NCBI RefSeq assembly: GCF_011752995.1
Contig: NZ_VWWL01000018.1
Location: 1-64,000, forward strand
DNA from: Burkholderia sp. Ax-1724
GTDB lineage: Bacteria > Pseudomonadota > Gammaproteobacteria > Burkholderiales > Burkholderiaceae
Length of the DNA: 64,000 nucleotides
Reading direction: 5' to 3'
This document shows positions 27,932 through 36,329 of this stretch, piece after piece. The stretch's first letter is position 1, and the number at the start of each line of letters is the position of its first letter. The notes beneath the pieces were generated by a model. The model made no database searches. It had not been told where the DNA came from and worked only from the letters and a program-made list of their open reading frames with translations. Position numbers and translations under genes: made by a program.

Positions 27932-28237
27932 GTGGCTAAACTGGCACTGATCGAACGTGAAAAGAAGCGTGCTCGTCTCGCAGCTAAGTACGCTCCCAAG
28001 CGTGCAGAGTTGAAGGCGATCATTAGCGATATGAGCAAGTCGGACGAAGAGCATTACGCAGCACGTCTGGAACTGCAGCAACTGCCGCGTAACTCCAATC
28101 CGACTCGTAAGCGCAACCGTTGCGCAATTACCGGTCGTCCGCGCGGCACGTTCCGTAAATTCGGGCTGGCGCGTAACAAGATTCGTGAAATCGCGTTCCG
28201 CGGCGAGATCCCTGGCCTGACCAAGGCGAGCTGGTAA
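27932..28237 (+). CDS. rpsN: 30S ribosomal protein S14
   Basis: S14 lies in the 30S head near S3 and S10. I use the GTG at 27932, giving 101 residues from AKLALIEREKKRARL. Upstream in-frame codons lie inside rplE and look unlike S14. The segment RNRCAITGRPRG has only one cysteine, so this is the long zinc-free form usual in proteobacteria. GAGG lies seven bases before the GTG. Confidence 0.96.
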   Translation: MAKLALIEREKKRARLAAKYAPKRAELKAIISDMSKSDEEHYAARLELQQLPRNSNPTRKRNRCAITGRPRGTFRKFGLARNKIREIAFRGEIPGLTKASW

Positions 28238-28251
28238 TAGGAGAAACATAA

Positions 28252-28647
28252 ATGAGCATGAGTGATCCTATCGCCGATATGCTGACTCGCATCCGCAATG
28301 CGCAGATGGTCGAGAAGGTTTCGGTGACTATGCCCTCGTCGAAAGTCAAGGTTGCGATTGCGCAGGTCCTGAAGGACGAAGGTTATATCGACGATTTCGC
28401 AGTGAAGTCCGAAGGTGCGAAGTCGGAATTGAACATCGTGTTGAAGTATTACGCTGGCCGTCCGGTCATCGAGCGCATTGAACGCGTTTCGAAGCCGGGT
28501 CTGCGTGTGTACCGCGGCCGCAACGACATCCCCGTGGTCATGAATGGTCTCGGTGTCGCAATCGTGTCGACGCCGAAGGGCGTGATGACGGACCGCAAGG
28601 CACGTGCAACGGGCGTTGGCGGCGAAGTCATCTGCTACGTCGCTTAA
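28252..28647 (+). CDS. rpsH: 30S ribosomal protein S8
   Basis: S8 is a primary 16S rRNA binder and, in E. coli, the feedback repressor of the spc operon. The 131-residue protein starts [18 protein letters not shown] and ends with the conserved [16 protein letters not shown] precedes the ATG at a good distance. Confidence 0.98.
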
Positions 28648-28665
28648 GGCCGAAAGGAGAGAAAC

Positions 28666-29196
28666 ATGTCTCGAGTAGGTAAGAGCCCGATCGCGCTGCA
28701 AGGCGCGGAAGCGGCCCTGAGCGCCGACAGCATCACTGTCAAGGGTCCGCTGGGTACGATTTCGCAGGCTGCAAACAGCCTCGTGAAGGTGGTGAACGAC
28801 AACGGCACGCTGAAGTTCGAGCCGGTCGACGAAAGCCGCGAAGCGAATGCGATGTCGGGCACGATGCGCGCACTGGTGGCGAACATGGTGCACGGCGTGA
28901 CGAAGGGTTTCGAGCGCAAGCTGACGCTGGTTGGCGTTGGTTACCGCGCGCAGGCGCAAGGCGACAAGCTGAATCTGTCGCTGGGTTTCTCGCACCCGGT
29001 GGTGCACCAGATGCCGGCTGGCGTCAAGGCAGAAACCCCGTCGCAAACCGAAATCGTGATCAAGGGGATCAACAAGCAACAAGTCGGTCAAGTCGCGGCA
29101 GAAGTGCGCGGCTACCGTCCGCCGGAGCCCTACAAGGGCAAGGGCGTGCGTTACGCCGACGAGGTTGTGATCCTCAAAGAAACGAAGAAGAAGTAA
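28666..29196 (+). CDS. rplF: 50S ribosomal protein L6
   Basis: L6 lies near the factor-binding site and the sarcin-ricin loop. The 176-residue protein starts MSRVGKSPIALQG and ends with the conserved RPPEPYKGKGVRYADE region (about 150-165). AGGAG precedes the ATG. It lies 18 bases after rpsH. Confidence 0.98.
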   Translation: MSRVGKSPIALQGAEAALSADSITVKGPLGTISQAANSLVKVVNDNGTLKFEPVDESREANAMSGTMRALVANMVHGVTKGFERKLTLVGVGYRAQAQGDKLNLSLGFSHPVVHQMPAGVKAETPSQTEIVIKGINKQQVGQVAAEVRGYRPPEPYKGKGVRYADEVVILKETKKK

Positions 29197-29208
29197 GGGT
29201 GCGCAATC

Positions 29209-29574
29209 ATGGATAAGACTCAATCTCGCCTGCGCCGCGCTCGTCAGACGCGTATCAAGATCGCTGAGCTGCAGGTCGCGCGTCTCGCCGTGCATCGCAC
29301 GAACACGCACATCTACGCACAAGTGTTCTCGCCGTGCGGCACCAAGGTGCTCGCCAGCGCGTCGACGCTCGAAGCCGAAGTGCGTGCGCAACTGGCTGAT
29401 CAATCGGGCAAGGGCGGCAACGTTGCTGCTGCGACCCTGATCGGCAAGCGCATTGCAGAAAAGGCTAAGGCTGCCGGCATCGAATCCGTCGCCTTCGACC
29501 GTTCGGGTTTCCGTTACCACGGCCGCGTGAAAGCGCTGGCTGATGCGGCGCGCGAAGCCGGACTCAAGTTCTAA
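29209..29574 (+). CDS. rplR: 50S ribosomal protein L18
   Basis: L18 binds 5S rRNA together with L5. The 121-residue protein has the basic N terminus and the C-terminal signature FDRSGFRYHGRVKALADAAREAGL (about 96-119, given here as landmarks FDRSGFRYHG and REAGL). It lies 12 bases after rplF and 14 before rpsE. Confidence 0.97.
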   Translation: MDKTQSRLRRARQTRIKIAELQVARLAVHRTNTHIYAQVFSPCGTKVLASASTLEAEVRAQLADQSGKGGNVAAATLIGKRIAEKAKAAGIESVAFDRSGFRYHGRVKALADAAREAGLKF

Positions 29575-29588
29575 GGGAAGAATTCGTC

Positions 29589-30107
29589 ATGGCAAAGATG
29601 CAAGCTAAAGTTCAGGCTGACGAACGCGACGACGGCCTTCGTGAAAAGATGATCTCGGTCAACCGCGTGACCAAGGTCGTGAAGGGGGGCCGTATTCTCG
29701 GCTTCGCTGCACTGACCGTGGTTGGCGACGGTGATGGTCGCGTCGGTATGGGCAAGGGCAAGGCGAAGGAAGTGCCGGTTGCTGTCCAGAAGGCGATGGA
29801 GCAGGCCCGCCGCAACATGTTCAAGGTGCCGCTGAAGAACGGTACCCTGCAACACGAAGTGCACGGTAAGCACGGCGCATCGATGGTCCTCCTCGCTCCG
29901 GCGAAGGACGGTACCGGTGTGATCGCTGGCGGTCCGATGCGTGCAGTGTTCGACGTGATGGGCGTGCAGAACGTCGTGGCCAAGAGCCACGGTTCGACGA
30001 ATCCGTACAACCTCGTTCGTGCGACGCTCGACGGCCTGCGCAAGCAGTCCACGCCGGCCGACATCGCTGCGAAGCGTGGCAAGTCCGTCGAAGAAATTCT
30101 GGGCTAA
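29589..30107 (+). CDS. rpsE: 30S ribosomal protein S5
   Basis: S5 lies at the mRNA entry channel and affects accuracy. The 172-residue protein contains the double-stranded RNA-binding-like N domain (EKMISVNRVTKVVKGGR, about 19-35) and VGMGKGKAKEVPVA. The loop where spectinomycin-resistance mutations occur looks unaltered. AGGGAAG precedes the ATG. Confidence 0.98.
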   Translation: MAKMQAKVQADERDDGLREKMISVNRVTKVVKGGRILGFAALTVVGDGDGRVGMGKGKAKEVPVAVQKAMEQARRNMFKVPLKNGTLQHEVHGKHGASMVLLAPAKDGTGVIAGGPMRAVFDVMGVQNVVAKSHGSTNPYNLVRATLDGLRKQSTPADIAAKRGKSVEEILG

Positions 30108-30118
30108 AGGTGGACACC

Positions 30119-30301
30119 ATGTCTGATAAAACTGTCAAGGTCCAGCTCGTCAAGAGCCTGATCGGCACTCGCGAATCGCACCGTGCAACGGTGCGTGGTC
30201 TGGGCCTGCGCCGACTCAACTCGGTTAGCGAGTTGCAGGATACGCCGGCTGTGCGCGGCATGATCAACAAGGTTTCGTACCTCGTTAAGGTCATCAGCTA
30301 A
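30119..30301 (+). CDS. rpmD: 50S ribosomal protein L30
   Basis: L30 is a small 50S protein. The ATG at 30119 has AAAGGTGG at 30106-30112 and gives the standard 60-residue product starting MSDKTVKVQLVKS. An in-frame GTG three codons upstream lies within the Shine-Dalgarno. It sits between rpsE and rplO in the normal spc order. Confidence 0.95.
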   Translation: MSDKTVKVQLVKSLIGTRESHRATVRGLGLRRLNSVSELQDTPAVRGMINKVSYLVKVIS

Positions 30302-30330
30302 GCGGCTGACCAGGACTCAAGGAGTTGATA

Positions 30331-30765
30331 ATGGAATTGAATAACCTGAAGCCGGCTGAAGGCGCGAAGCATGCAAAGCGTCGCGTTGGCCGCGGCATCG
30401 GCTCCGGCCTCGGCAAGACCGCTGGCCGTGGTCACAAGGGTCAGAAGTCGCGTTCGGGCGGCTTTCACAAGGTTGGCTTCGAAGGCGGTCAAATGCCGCT
30501 GCAACGTCGCCTGCCGAAGCGTGGCTTCACCTCGCTGACGAAGGAATTCGTCGGTGAAGTGCGTCTCTCGGATATCGAGAAGCTGCCGGTCGACGAAATC
30601 GATCTGCTGGCTCTCAAGCAAGCCGGCTTGGTCGGCGAGCTGATCCGTAGCGCCAAGATCATTGCAACGGGCGAGCTCAAGCGCAAGGTCGTTGTGAAGG
30701 GTCTGGGTGCGACGAAGAGCGCACGCGCTGCTATCGAAGCAGCCGGTGGCTCGTTTGCCGAGTAA
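30331..30765 (+). CDS. rplO: 50S ribosomal protein L15
   Basis: L15 is a late-assembly 50S protein. The ATG at 30331 follows AAGGAG (30319-30324) and gives 144 residues starting MELNNLKPAEGAKHAKRRVGRG-like sequence. An in-frame TTG two codons earlier is less well placed. The glycine/arginine-rich N-terminal extension (about 15-45) is typical. secY follows. Confidence 0.95.
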   Translation: MELNNLKPAEGAKHAKRRVGRGIGSGLGKTAGRGHKGQKSRSGGFHKVGFEGGQMPLQRRLPKRGFTSLTKEFVGEVRLSDIEKLPVDEIDLLALKQAGLVGELIRSAKIIATGELKRKVVVKGLGATKSARAAIEAAGGSFAE

Positions 30766-30811
30766 CGCGCAAGTTATTTGCCGGCACTAGCATTTGCATC
30801 GGAGAAGGTAC

Positions 30812-32158
30812 TTGGCTAACAGCCCGAGTCTCGCAAAACCCGGTCGCAGCGCGGCGAAGTTTGGCGATCTGCGTCGGCGAGCAGTGTTCCTGCTGCTGGC
30901 GCTGGTCGTCTATCGTATCGGCGCGCACATTCCGGTGCCGGGTATCGACCCGGACCAACTGGCGAAGCTGTTCCAAAGCCAGTCGGGCGGCATCCTTGGC
31001 ATGTTCAACATGTTCTCGGGTGGCGCACTTTCGCGGTTCACGATTTTCGCGCTGGGGATCATGCCGTACATTTCGGCGTCGATCATCATGCAGTTGCTGG
31101 CGATTGTCTCGCCGCAGCTCGAGGCGTTGAAAAAGGAAGGGCAGGCAGGCCAACGGAAGATTACGCAGTACACGCGGGTCTTCACGGTTGTGCTGGCGAC
31201 CTTTCAGGCGTTCGGCATTGCCGTCGCGCTGGAAAATCAGCCGGGCCTCGTGATCGATCCGGGGATGGTGTTCCGGTTGACGACGGTCGTAACGCTGGTG
31301 ACCGGCACGATGTTCCTGATGTGGCTGGGTGAGCAGATCACGGAGCGCGGGCTTGGCAACGGTATCTCGATCATCATTTTCGGTGGTATTGCGGCCGGTT
31401 TCCCGAACGCAATCGGTGGTCTCTTTGAACTGGTGCGAACCGGCTCGATGAGCATCATCTCGGCGATTATCGTCGTCGCGCTGATTGCCGCTGTGACGTA
31501 TCTGGTGGTGTTCATCGAACGCGGCCAGCGCAAGATTCTTGTGAATTACGCGAAACGCCAAGTGGGCAACAAGATTTACGGTGGCCAGTCTTCGCATTTG
31601 CCGCTGAAGCTGAACATGTCGGGTGTGATTCCGCCGATCTTCGCATCGTCGATCATTCTCTTCCCGGCAACCATCCTGAACTGGTTCAGTTCGGGTTCGC
31701 GCACCAGCTGGTTCGCAGACACGTTGCACAACGTGGCCGAGGCCTTGAAGCCTGGTCAACCCGTGTACGTGTTGCTGTACGCGTTGGCGATCGTCTTCTT
31801 CTGTTTCTTCTACACCGCACTGGTGTTCAACAGCAGAGAAACGGCCGACAACCTGAAAAAGAGTGGCGCTTTCGTCCCAGGCATCCGCCCGGGCGATCAG
31901 ACAGCGCGATATATCGACCGCATCCTCACGCGTCTGACGCTGGCCGGTGCGATCTACATCGTGTTCGTTTGCCTGCTGCCCGAATTTCTGGTGCTGCGCT
32001 GGAACGTGCCGTTTTATTTTGGTGGAACGTCGCTGCTGATCATTGTCGTCGTCACAATGGATTTCATGGCGCAGGTGCAGTCGTACGTTATGTCGCAACA
32101 GTATGAATCGCTGCTGAAGAAAGCTAATTTCAAAGGCGGCGGCGTCCCGATGCGTTGA
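30812..32158 (+). CDS. secY: preprotein translocase subunit SecY (TTG start)
   Basis: SecY forms the protein-conducting channel of the inner membrane. I place the start at the TTG at 30812, with GGAG at 30801-30804, giving a 448-residue protein beginning ANSPSLAKPGRSAAKFGDL. There is no nearby ATG in frame. Ten membrane segments are evident, with the plug and pore region after VPGIDPDQLAK and the cytoplasmic loop GQRKILVNYAKRQ (about 237-249). The rare TTG start may limit its output relative to ribosomal neighbours. Confidence 0.95.
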   Translation: MANSPSLAKPGRSAAKFGDLRRRAVFLLLALVVYRIGAHIPVPGIDPDQLAKLFQSQSGGILGMFNMFSGGALSRFTIFALGIMPYISASIIMQLLAIVSPQLEALKKEGQAGQRKITQYTRVFTVVLATFQAFGIAVALENQPGLVIDPGMVFRLTTVVTLVTGTMFLMWLGEQITERGLGNGISIIIFGGIAAGFPNAIGGLFELVRTGSMSIISAIIVVALIAAVTYLVVFIERGQRKILVNYAKRQVGNKIYGGQSSHLPLKLNMSGVIPPIFASSIILFPATILNWFSSGSRTSWFADTLHNVAEALKPGQPVYVLLYALAIVFFCFFYTALVFNSRETADNLKKSGAFVPGIRPGDQTARYIDRILTRLTLAGAIYIVFVCLLPEFLVLRWNVPFYFGGTSLLIIVVVTMDFMAQVQSYVMSQQYESLLKKANFKGGGVPMR

Positions 32159-32166
32159 AAGGACTT

Positions 32167-32385
32167 ATGGCCAAAGACGATGTTATCCAGATGCAGGGCG
32201 AAGTAATCGAGAACCTGCCTAACGCTACCTTCAGGGTGAAGCTGGAAAACGGCCATGTCGTATTGGGACACATATCCGGCAAGATGCGGATGCATTACAT
32301 CCGAATTCTGCCGGGCGACAAGGTGACGGTTGAATTGACGCCTTACGATCTGTCGCGTGCGCGGATCGTGTTCCGGGCGAAGTGA
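32167..32385 (+). CDS. infA: translation initiation factor IF-1
   Basis: IF-1 occupies the A site of the 30S subunit during initiation. The ATG at 32167 gives the standard 72-residue S1/OB-fold protein starting MAKDDVIQMQGEVIENLPN and containing GHISGKMRMHYIRILPGD. GAAAGGA precedes it. It lies eight bases after secY. Its location within the ribosomal cluster is normal for beta-proteobacteria. Confidence 0.96.
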   Translation: MAKDDVIQMQGEVIENLPNATFRVKLENGHVVLGHISGKMRMHYIRILPGDKVTVELTPYDLSRARIVFRAK

Positions 32386-32405
32386 TTTGAAAAAAGGGTA
32401 ATATC

Positions 32406-32522
32406 ATGAAAGTGATGGCATCGGTTAAGCGCATTTGCCGCAATTGCAAGATCATCAAGCGCAAAGGCGTTGTGCGCGTGATTTGCAGCTCTGATCCGCG
32501 CCACAAACAGCGTCAAGGCTGA
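32406..32522 (+). CDS. rpmJ: 50S ribosomal protein L36
   Basis: This 38-residue protein starts [15 protein letters not shown] and ends RHKQRQG. The zinc ribbon is complete, with Cys11, Cys14, Cys27 and His33, so this is the zinc-binding form. It lies between infA and rpsM, its usual place. AAAGGG lies just upstream of the ATG. Confidence 0.96.
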
Positions 32523-32563
32523 ACGCCGCGCTTTTGCTTGCGCTTTTTGTTTGAGGAAAAACA

Positions 32564-32929
32564 ATGGCTCGTATCGCAGGGGTTAACATCCCGAATCACC
32601 AGCATACCGAAATCGGCCTGACGGCTATTTACGGTATCGGCCGCACGCGCTCGCGCGACATTTGCGTCGCTGCTGGTGTGGCATTTTCGAAGAAGGTCAA
32701 AGACCTGAACGACGCAGACCTCGAAAAGCTGCGTGAAGAAGTCGGCAAGTTCATCGTCGAAGGTGATCTGCGTCGTGAAACGACGATGAACATCAAGCGC
32801 TTGATGGATCTCGGCTGCTATCGTGGCGTGCGGCATCGTAAGGGTCTTCCCCTGCGCGGCCAGCGTACGCGTACGAATGCCCGTACGCGCAAGGGTCCGC
32901 GTCGTGCAGCGCAGTCGCTGAAGAAGTAA
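32564..32929 (+). CDS. rpsM: 30S ribosomal protein S13
   Basis: S13 contacts the P-site tRNA and the 50S bridge. The 121-residue protein starts [19 protein letters not shown] and ends with the basic tail [16 protein letters not shown] (about 99-114) that reaches the tRNA. GAGG precedes the ATG. It starts the alpha-operon series rpsM-rpsK-rpsD-rpoA-rplQ. Confidence 0.98.
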
Positions 32930-32957
32930 GCGGAACTGACAGTTACAGGAAAACGTA

Positions 32958-33362
32958 ATGGCTAAGGCTTCGAACAACTCCGCGGCGCAACGCGTTCGCA
33001 AGAAGGTCAAGAAGAACGTCGCCGAGGGCGTGGTTCACGTTCACGCGTCGTTCAACAACACCATCATCACGATCACCGACCGTCAAGGCAACGCGCTTGC
33101 TTGGGCAACGTCGGGTGGTCAGGGCTTCAAGGGTTCGCGTAAGTCGACCCCGTTTGCAGCTCAGGTTGCAGCTGAATCGGCTGGCCGCGTGGCGATGGAA
33201 TACGGCGTGAAGAACCTCGAAGTGCGGATCAAGGGCCCTGGTCCTGGCCGTGAATCGGCGGTGCGCGCGCTGCATGGTCTTGGTATCAAGATCACCGCGA
33301 TCTCCGACGTGACGCCGGTCCCGCACAACGGCTGCCGTCCGCCGAAGCGTCGTCGTATCTAA
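32958..33362 (+). CDS. rpsK: 30S ribosomal protein S11
   Basis: S11 lies on the 30S platform near the Shine-Dalgarno helix. The 134-residue protein contains VHVHASFNNTIITITD (about 22-37) and the C-terminal PVPHNGCRPPKRRRI, both family signatures. AGGAAAACG precedes the ATG. A 148-base gap separates it from rpsD. Confidence 0.98.
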   Translation: MAKASNNSAAQRVRKKVKKNVAEGVVHVHASFNNTIITITDRQGNALAWATSGGQGFKGSRKSTPFAAQVAAESAGRVAMEYGVKNLEVRIKGPGPGRESAVRALHGLGIKITAISDVTPVPHNGCRPPKRRRI

Positions 33363-33510
33363 GACGCTGGTTTTTGCGAGCGCCTGTTGCCGCTTTGCGC
33401 GGCGGCGGGCTGCGCGCGTTACTGAATTGACTAAGCCCACCGTTCGACCCAAAGGGTTCGGACTAGCGTGAGTGGATACACTCGCGTGATTATTCACAGA
33501 AGGAATCAAC

Positions 33511-34134
33511 GTGGCACGTTATATCGGCCCTAAGGCCAAGCTGTCCCGCCGTGAAGGCACCGACCTCTTCCTGAAGAGCGCCCGCCGCTCGCTCGCCGAC
33601 AAGTGCAAGCTTGACAGCAAGCCTGGTCAGCACGGCCGCACCTCGGGCGCACGTACGTCCGACTACGGTACGCAGCTTCGCGAAAAGCAAAAAGTGAAGC
33701 GCATTTACGGTGTGCTCGAGCGCCAGTTCCGCCGCTACTTCGCTGAAGCAGATCGCCTGAAGGGCAACACGGGTGAAAACCTGCTGCAACTGCTCGAGTC
33801 GCGTCTGGACAACGTCGTGTATCGCATGGGTTTCGGCTCGACGCGCGCTGAAGCACGTCAGCTCGTGGGCCACAAGGCGATCACAGTGAACGGCGTCGTG
33901 ACGAACATCCCGTCGATGCAAGTGAAGGCTGGCGACATCGTCGCCGTGCGCGAACAGAAGCGCAAGCAGGCTCGTATCATCGAAGCCCTGTCGCTCGCTG
34001 AGCAAGGCGGTATGCCGAGCTGGGTCGCGGTCGACGCGAAGAAGTTCGAAGGTACCTTCAAGCAGAAGCCGGAACGCAGCGACATCGCTGGCGACATCAA
34101 CGAAAGCCTGATCGTCGAATTGTATTCGCGGTAA
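33511..34134 (+). CDS. rpsD: 30S ribosomal protein S4 (GTG start)
   Basis: S4 initiates 16S assembly and, in E. coli, is the alpha-operon repressor. The GTG at 33511 follows AAGGAA and gives 207 residues starting ARYIGPKAKLSRREGTDLF. The S4 RNA-binding domain spans about 97-157 (LESRLDNVVYRMGFGSTRAEARQ-like; landmarks LDNVVYRMGF and RQLVGHKAI). No zinc cysteines are present, as in most proteobacteria. A TTGACT in the upstream gap lacks a good -10. Confidence 0.97.
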   Translation: MARYIGPKAKLSRREGTDLFLKSARRSLADKCKLDSKPGQHGRTSGARTSDYGTQLREKQKVKRIYGVLERQFRRYFAEADRLKGNTGENLLQLLESRLDNVVYRMGFGSTRAEARQLVGHKAITVNGVVTNIPSMQVKAGDIVAVREQKRKQARIIEALSLAEQGGMPSWVAVDAKKFEGTFKQKPERSDIAGDINESLIVELYSR

Positions 34135-34258
34135 TCGGATTGACTGCCGGGGCGGCCCGATTGCGTTGTGCAAGGGGCCGTCTCGGCTGTTTATTTTCAG
34201 GTTGTTACCGGTCAGCCTTATCGGTGTAACGAGCCGAGGGTATTGAAAAGGAAAACCT

Positions 34259-35236
34259 ATGCAAACCAGTTTGTTGAAGCCCAAGATCATCGCAGTTGAA
34301 TCGCTTGGCGAGAGCCACGCGAAAGTGGTCATGGAACCGTTTGAACGCGGTTATGGCCACACCTTGGGTAACGCGCTTCGGCGCGTACTGTTGTCGTCGA
34401 TGGTGGGCTACGCGCCGACCGAAGTGACGATCGCAGGCGTCGTGCATGAGTATTCGACGCTCGACGGTGTGCAAGAGGATGTGGTCAACCTGTTGTTGAA
34501 CCTGAAGGGTGTCGTCTTCAAGCTGCATAACCGTGACGAAGTGACGGTTACGCTGCGCAAGGACGGCGAAGGCGTGGTCACTGCCGGCGATATCGAACTC
34601 GCACACGATTGCGAAGTCATCAACCCGGATCACGTGATTGCGCACCTGTCGAAGGGCGGCAAGCTCGACGTGCAGATCAAGGTCGAAAAGGGCCGCGGCT
34701 ATGTGCCGGGCAACGTGCGTCGTTACGGCGAAGAGTCGGCCAAGATCATCGGCCGTATCGTGCTGGACGCGTCGTTCTCGCCGGTTCGCCGCGTGAGCTA
34801 CGCGGTCGAAAGCGCTCGCGTCGAGCAGCGTACCGACCTCGACAAGCTCGTGATGAACATCGAAACCAACGGTGTGATTTCGCCGGAAGAAGCGATCCGT
34901 CAATCGGCTCGCATTCTGGTCGATCAACTGTCGGTGTTCGCGGCTCTGGAAGGTACGGAAGCTGCGGCTGAAGCGCCGTCGCGCGCACCGCAGATCGATC
35001 CGATCCTGCTGCGTCCGGTCGATGACCTCGAACTGACAGTTCGTTCCGCGAACTGCCTGAAGGCCGAGAACATCTACTATATCGGCGACCTGATCCAGCG
35101 CACGGAAAACGAGCTGCTCAAGACGCCGAACCTTGGCCGCAAGTCGCTGAACGAAATCAAGGAAGTTCTGGCGTCGCGTGGTCTGACGCTCGGTATGAAG
35201 CTCGAAAACTGGCCGCCGGCTGGTCTCGACAAGTAA
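34259..35236 (+). CDS. rpoA: DNA-directed RNA polymerase subunit alpha
   Basis: RpoA dimerises to nucleate RNA polymerase assembly, and its C-terminal domain contacts UP elements and activators. The 325-residue protein has the N-terminal domain with RGYGHTLGNALRRVLLSS (about 30-47), an acidic/alanine linker near 235-245, and the C-terminal domain with RSANCLKAENIYYIGDL (about 261-277). AAAAGG precedes the ATG. A possible promoter/attenuator separates it from rplQ. Confidence 0.98.
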   Translation: MQTSLLKPKIIAVESLGESHAKVVMEPFERGYGHTLGNALRRVLLSSMVGYAPTEVTIAGVVHEYSTLDGVQEDVVNLLLNLKGVVFKLHNRDEVTVTLRKDGEGVVTAGDIELAHDCEVINPDHVIAHLSKGGKLDVQIKVEKGRGYVPGNVRRYGEESAKIIGRIVLDASFSPVRRVSYAVESARVEQRTDLDKLVMNIETNGVISPEEAIRQSARILVDQLSVFAALEGTEAAAEAPSRAPQIDPILLRPVDDLELTVRSANCLKAENIYYIGDLIQRTENELLKTPNLGRKSLNEIKEVLASRGLTLGMKLENWPPAGLDK

Positions 35237-35274
35237 TTTCGGGTGTAGCCCGCGAGTCGTTCCGCTGTACTGTA

Positions 35275-35304
35275 CTGGCAAAGACGCGGATTTTCCTTTA
35301 AAAT
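35275..35304 (+). promoter_or_regulatory. candidate rplQ promoter within an inverted repeat that could also act as attenuator
   Basis: CTGGCA (35275-35280), 18 bp, then TAAAAT (35299-35304) forms a fair promoter. It overlaps arms AAGACGCGGATTTT (35281-35294) and AAAATCCACGTCTT (35300-35313), 14 bp with one mismatch, followed by GTC and six T. The same DNA can therefore be read as a promoter for rplQ or as an RNA hairpin terminator on transcripts coming from rpoA. The sequence alone does not decide. Confidence 0.55.
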
Positions 35305-35419
35305 CCACGTCTTGTCTTTTTTCACTACCGGCCCGTGCACTCTCACCGCCTGCATGTCGATGCAGCGAAACGAGCGCGATAGAAGAGCTGGACCAAAACT
35401 TTGAACTGAAGGAATTAAC

Positions 35420-35812
35420 ATGCGTCACCGTCATGGTCTGCGGAAACTGAACCGCACGAGCAGCCACCGTCTGGCAATGCTCCGTAACATGTCCAACTCG
35501 CTGATCGAGCACGAAGTCATCAAGACCACGCTGCCGAAAGCAAAAGAACTCCGTAAAGTCGTCGAGCCGCTGATCACGCTCGGCAAGAAGCCGTCGCTGG
35601 CAAACCGTCGTCTCGCGTTCAACCGCCTGCGCGATCGTGACTCGGTCACGAAGCTGTTCGACGTGCTCGGCCCGCGCTACGCAAATCGTCCGGGCGGCTA
35701 CCTGCGCGTCCTGAAGTTCGGCTTCCGCGTTGGCGATAACGCACCGATGGCACTGGTCGAACTGCTCGACCGTCCGGAAGTTGAAGAAGTTGAAGTGCAA
35801 GAAGCTGAATAA
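35420..35812 (+). CDS. rplQ: 50S ribosomal protein L17
   Basis: L17 is a 50S protein near the tunnel exit. The 130-residue product starts MRHRHGLRKLNRTSSHR, contains LRDRDSVTKLFDVLGPRY (about 70-87), and has a short acidic C terminus (EVEEVEVQEAE). AAGGAA precedes the ATG. It ends the ribosomal protein cluster and is followed after 17 bases by a strong terminator. Confidence 0.98.
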   Translation: MRHRHGLRKLNRTSSHRLAMLRNMSNSLIEHEVIKTTLPKAKELRKVVEPLITLGKKPSLANRRLAFNRLRDRDSVTKLFDVLGPRYANRPGGYLRVLKFGFRVGDNAPMALVELLDRPEVEEVEVQEAE

Positions 35813-35829
35813 GCTTTTTTAGCTTCGAG

Positions 35830-35859
35830 AAAAAGCCAGGCACCTAGCCTGGCTTTTTT
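35830..35859 (+). terminator. terminator of the ribosomal protein cluster
   Basis: AAAAAGCCAGGC and the complementary GCCTGGCTTTTT form a 12-bp stem with a 5-nt loop and a T run. It is a clear intrinsic terminator after rplQ. The A tract on the other side means it could also work on the minus strand. Confidence 0.93.
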
Positions 35860-35996
35860 GTTTTCCACGCCTGACTCCTGATCGCCACACGCAAACAGCG
35901 CCTCGGCAGCGGCCAAATGCAGCGGGCAGCGATCTGCGGGGCGGAAGGACCCGGTGATACGATATGGGTCTGAATCGCGCGTCGCCGGAGTTTTTT

Positions 35997-36329
35997 GTGA
36001 GTGTGAATGTGACCTTGATGCTGACGACTGTGCCGGATGCGGCCGTCGCTCAGAAGCTCGCTGCGGAGGCGCTCGCCGCCCGTCTTTGTGCGTGCGTGAC
36101 GCAACTCGGCAGCGTGCAGTCGAGTTATCACTGGCAGGGTGCAGTCGAGACTGCCGAGGAAATCCAGTTGCTGTTCAAGACCAGCCTGGCACGCGCGCCC
36201 GAACTCGAGCAGTACATCCAGGCTCACCATCCCTACGACACGCCGGAGATCCTTTGCTGGCAAGCGACGGCATCGGCCGCGTACGGCCAGTGGATCACTG
36301 CTGAAACCCAACGTACTCTCCATGTTTAA
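35997..36329 (+). CDS. cutA: CutA1 family divalent-cation tolerance protein
   Basis: CutA1 proteins are small trimeric ferredoxin-fold proteins linked to copper and other metal tolerance. The biochemical role is still unclear. I choose the GTG at 35997 because GGAG lies at 35987-35990 with six-base spacing, giving a 110-residue product. An ATG at 35964 would add 11 residues. The family core is seen in LAARLCACVTQLGSVQSSYHW (landmarks LCACVTQ and SSYHWQG) and LEQYIQAHHPYDTPEI. Its last codons overlap the dsbD start by eight bases, so the two are coupled. Confidence 0.9.
   Translation: MSVNVTLMLTTVPDAAVAQKLAAEALAARLCACVTQLGSVQSSYHWQGAVETAEEIQLLFKTSLARAPELEQYIQAHHPYDTPEILCWQATASAAYGQWITAETQRTLHV

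Noticed and set aside
33427..33455. TTGACT upstream of rpsD as a promoter
   Set aside because: No acceptable -10 occurs at 16-18 bp spacing.
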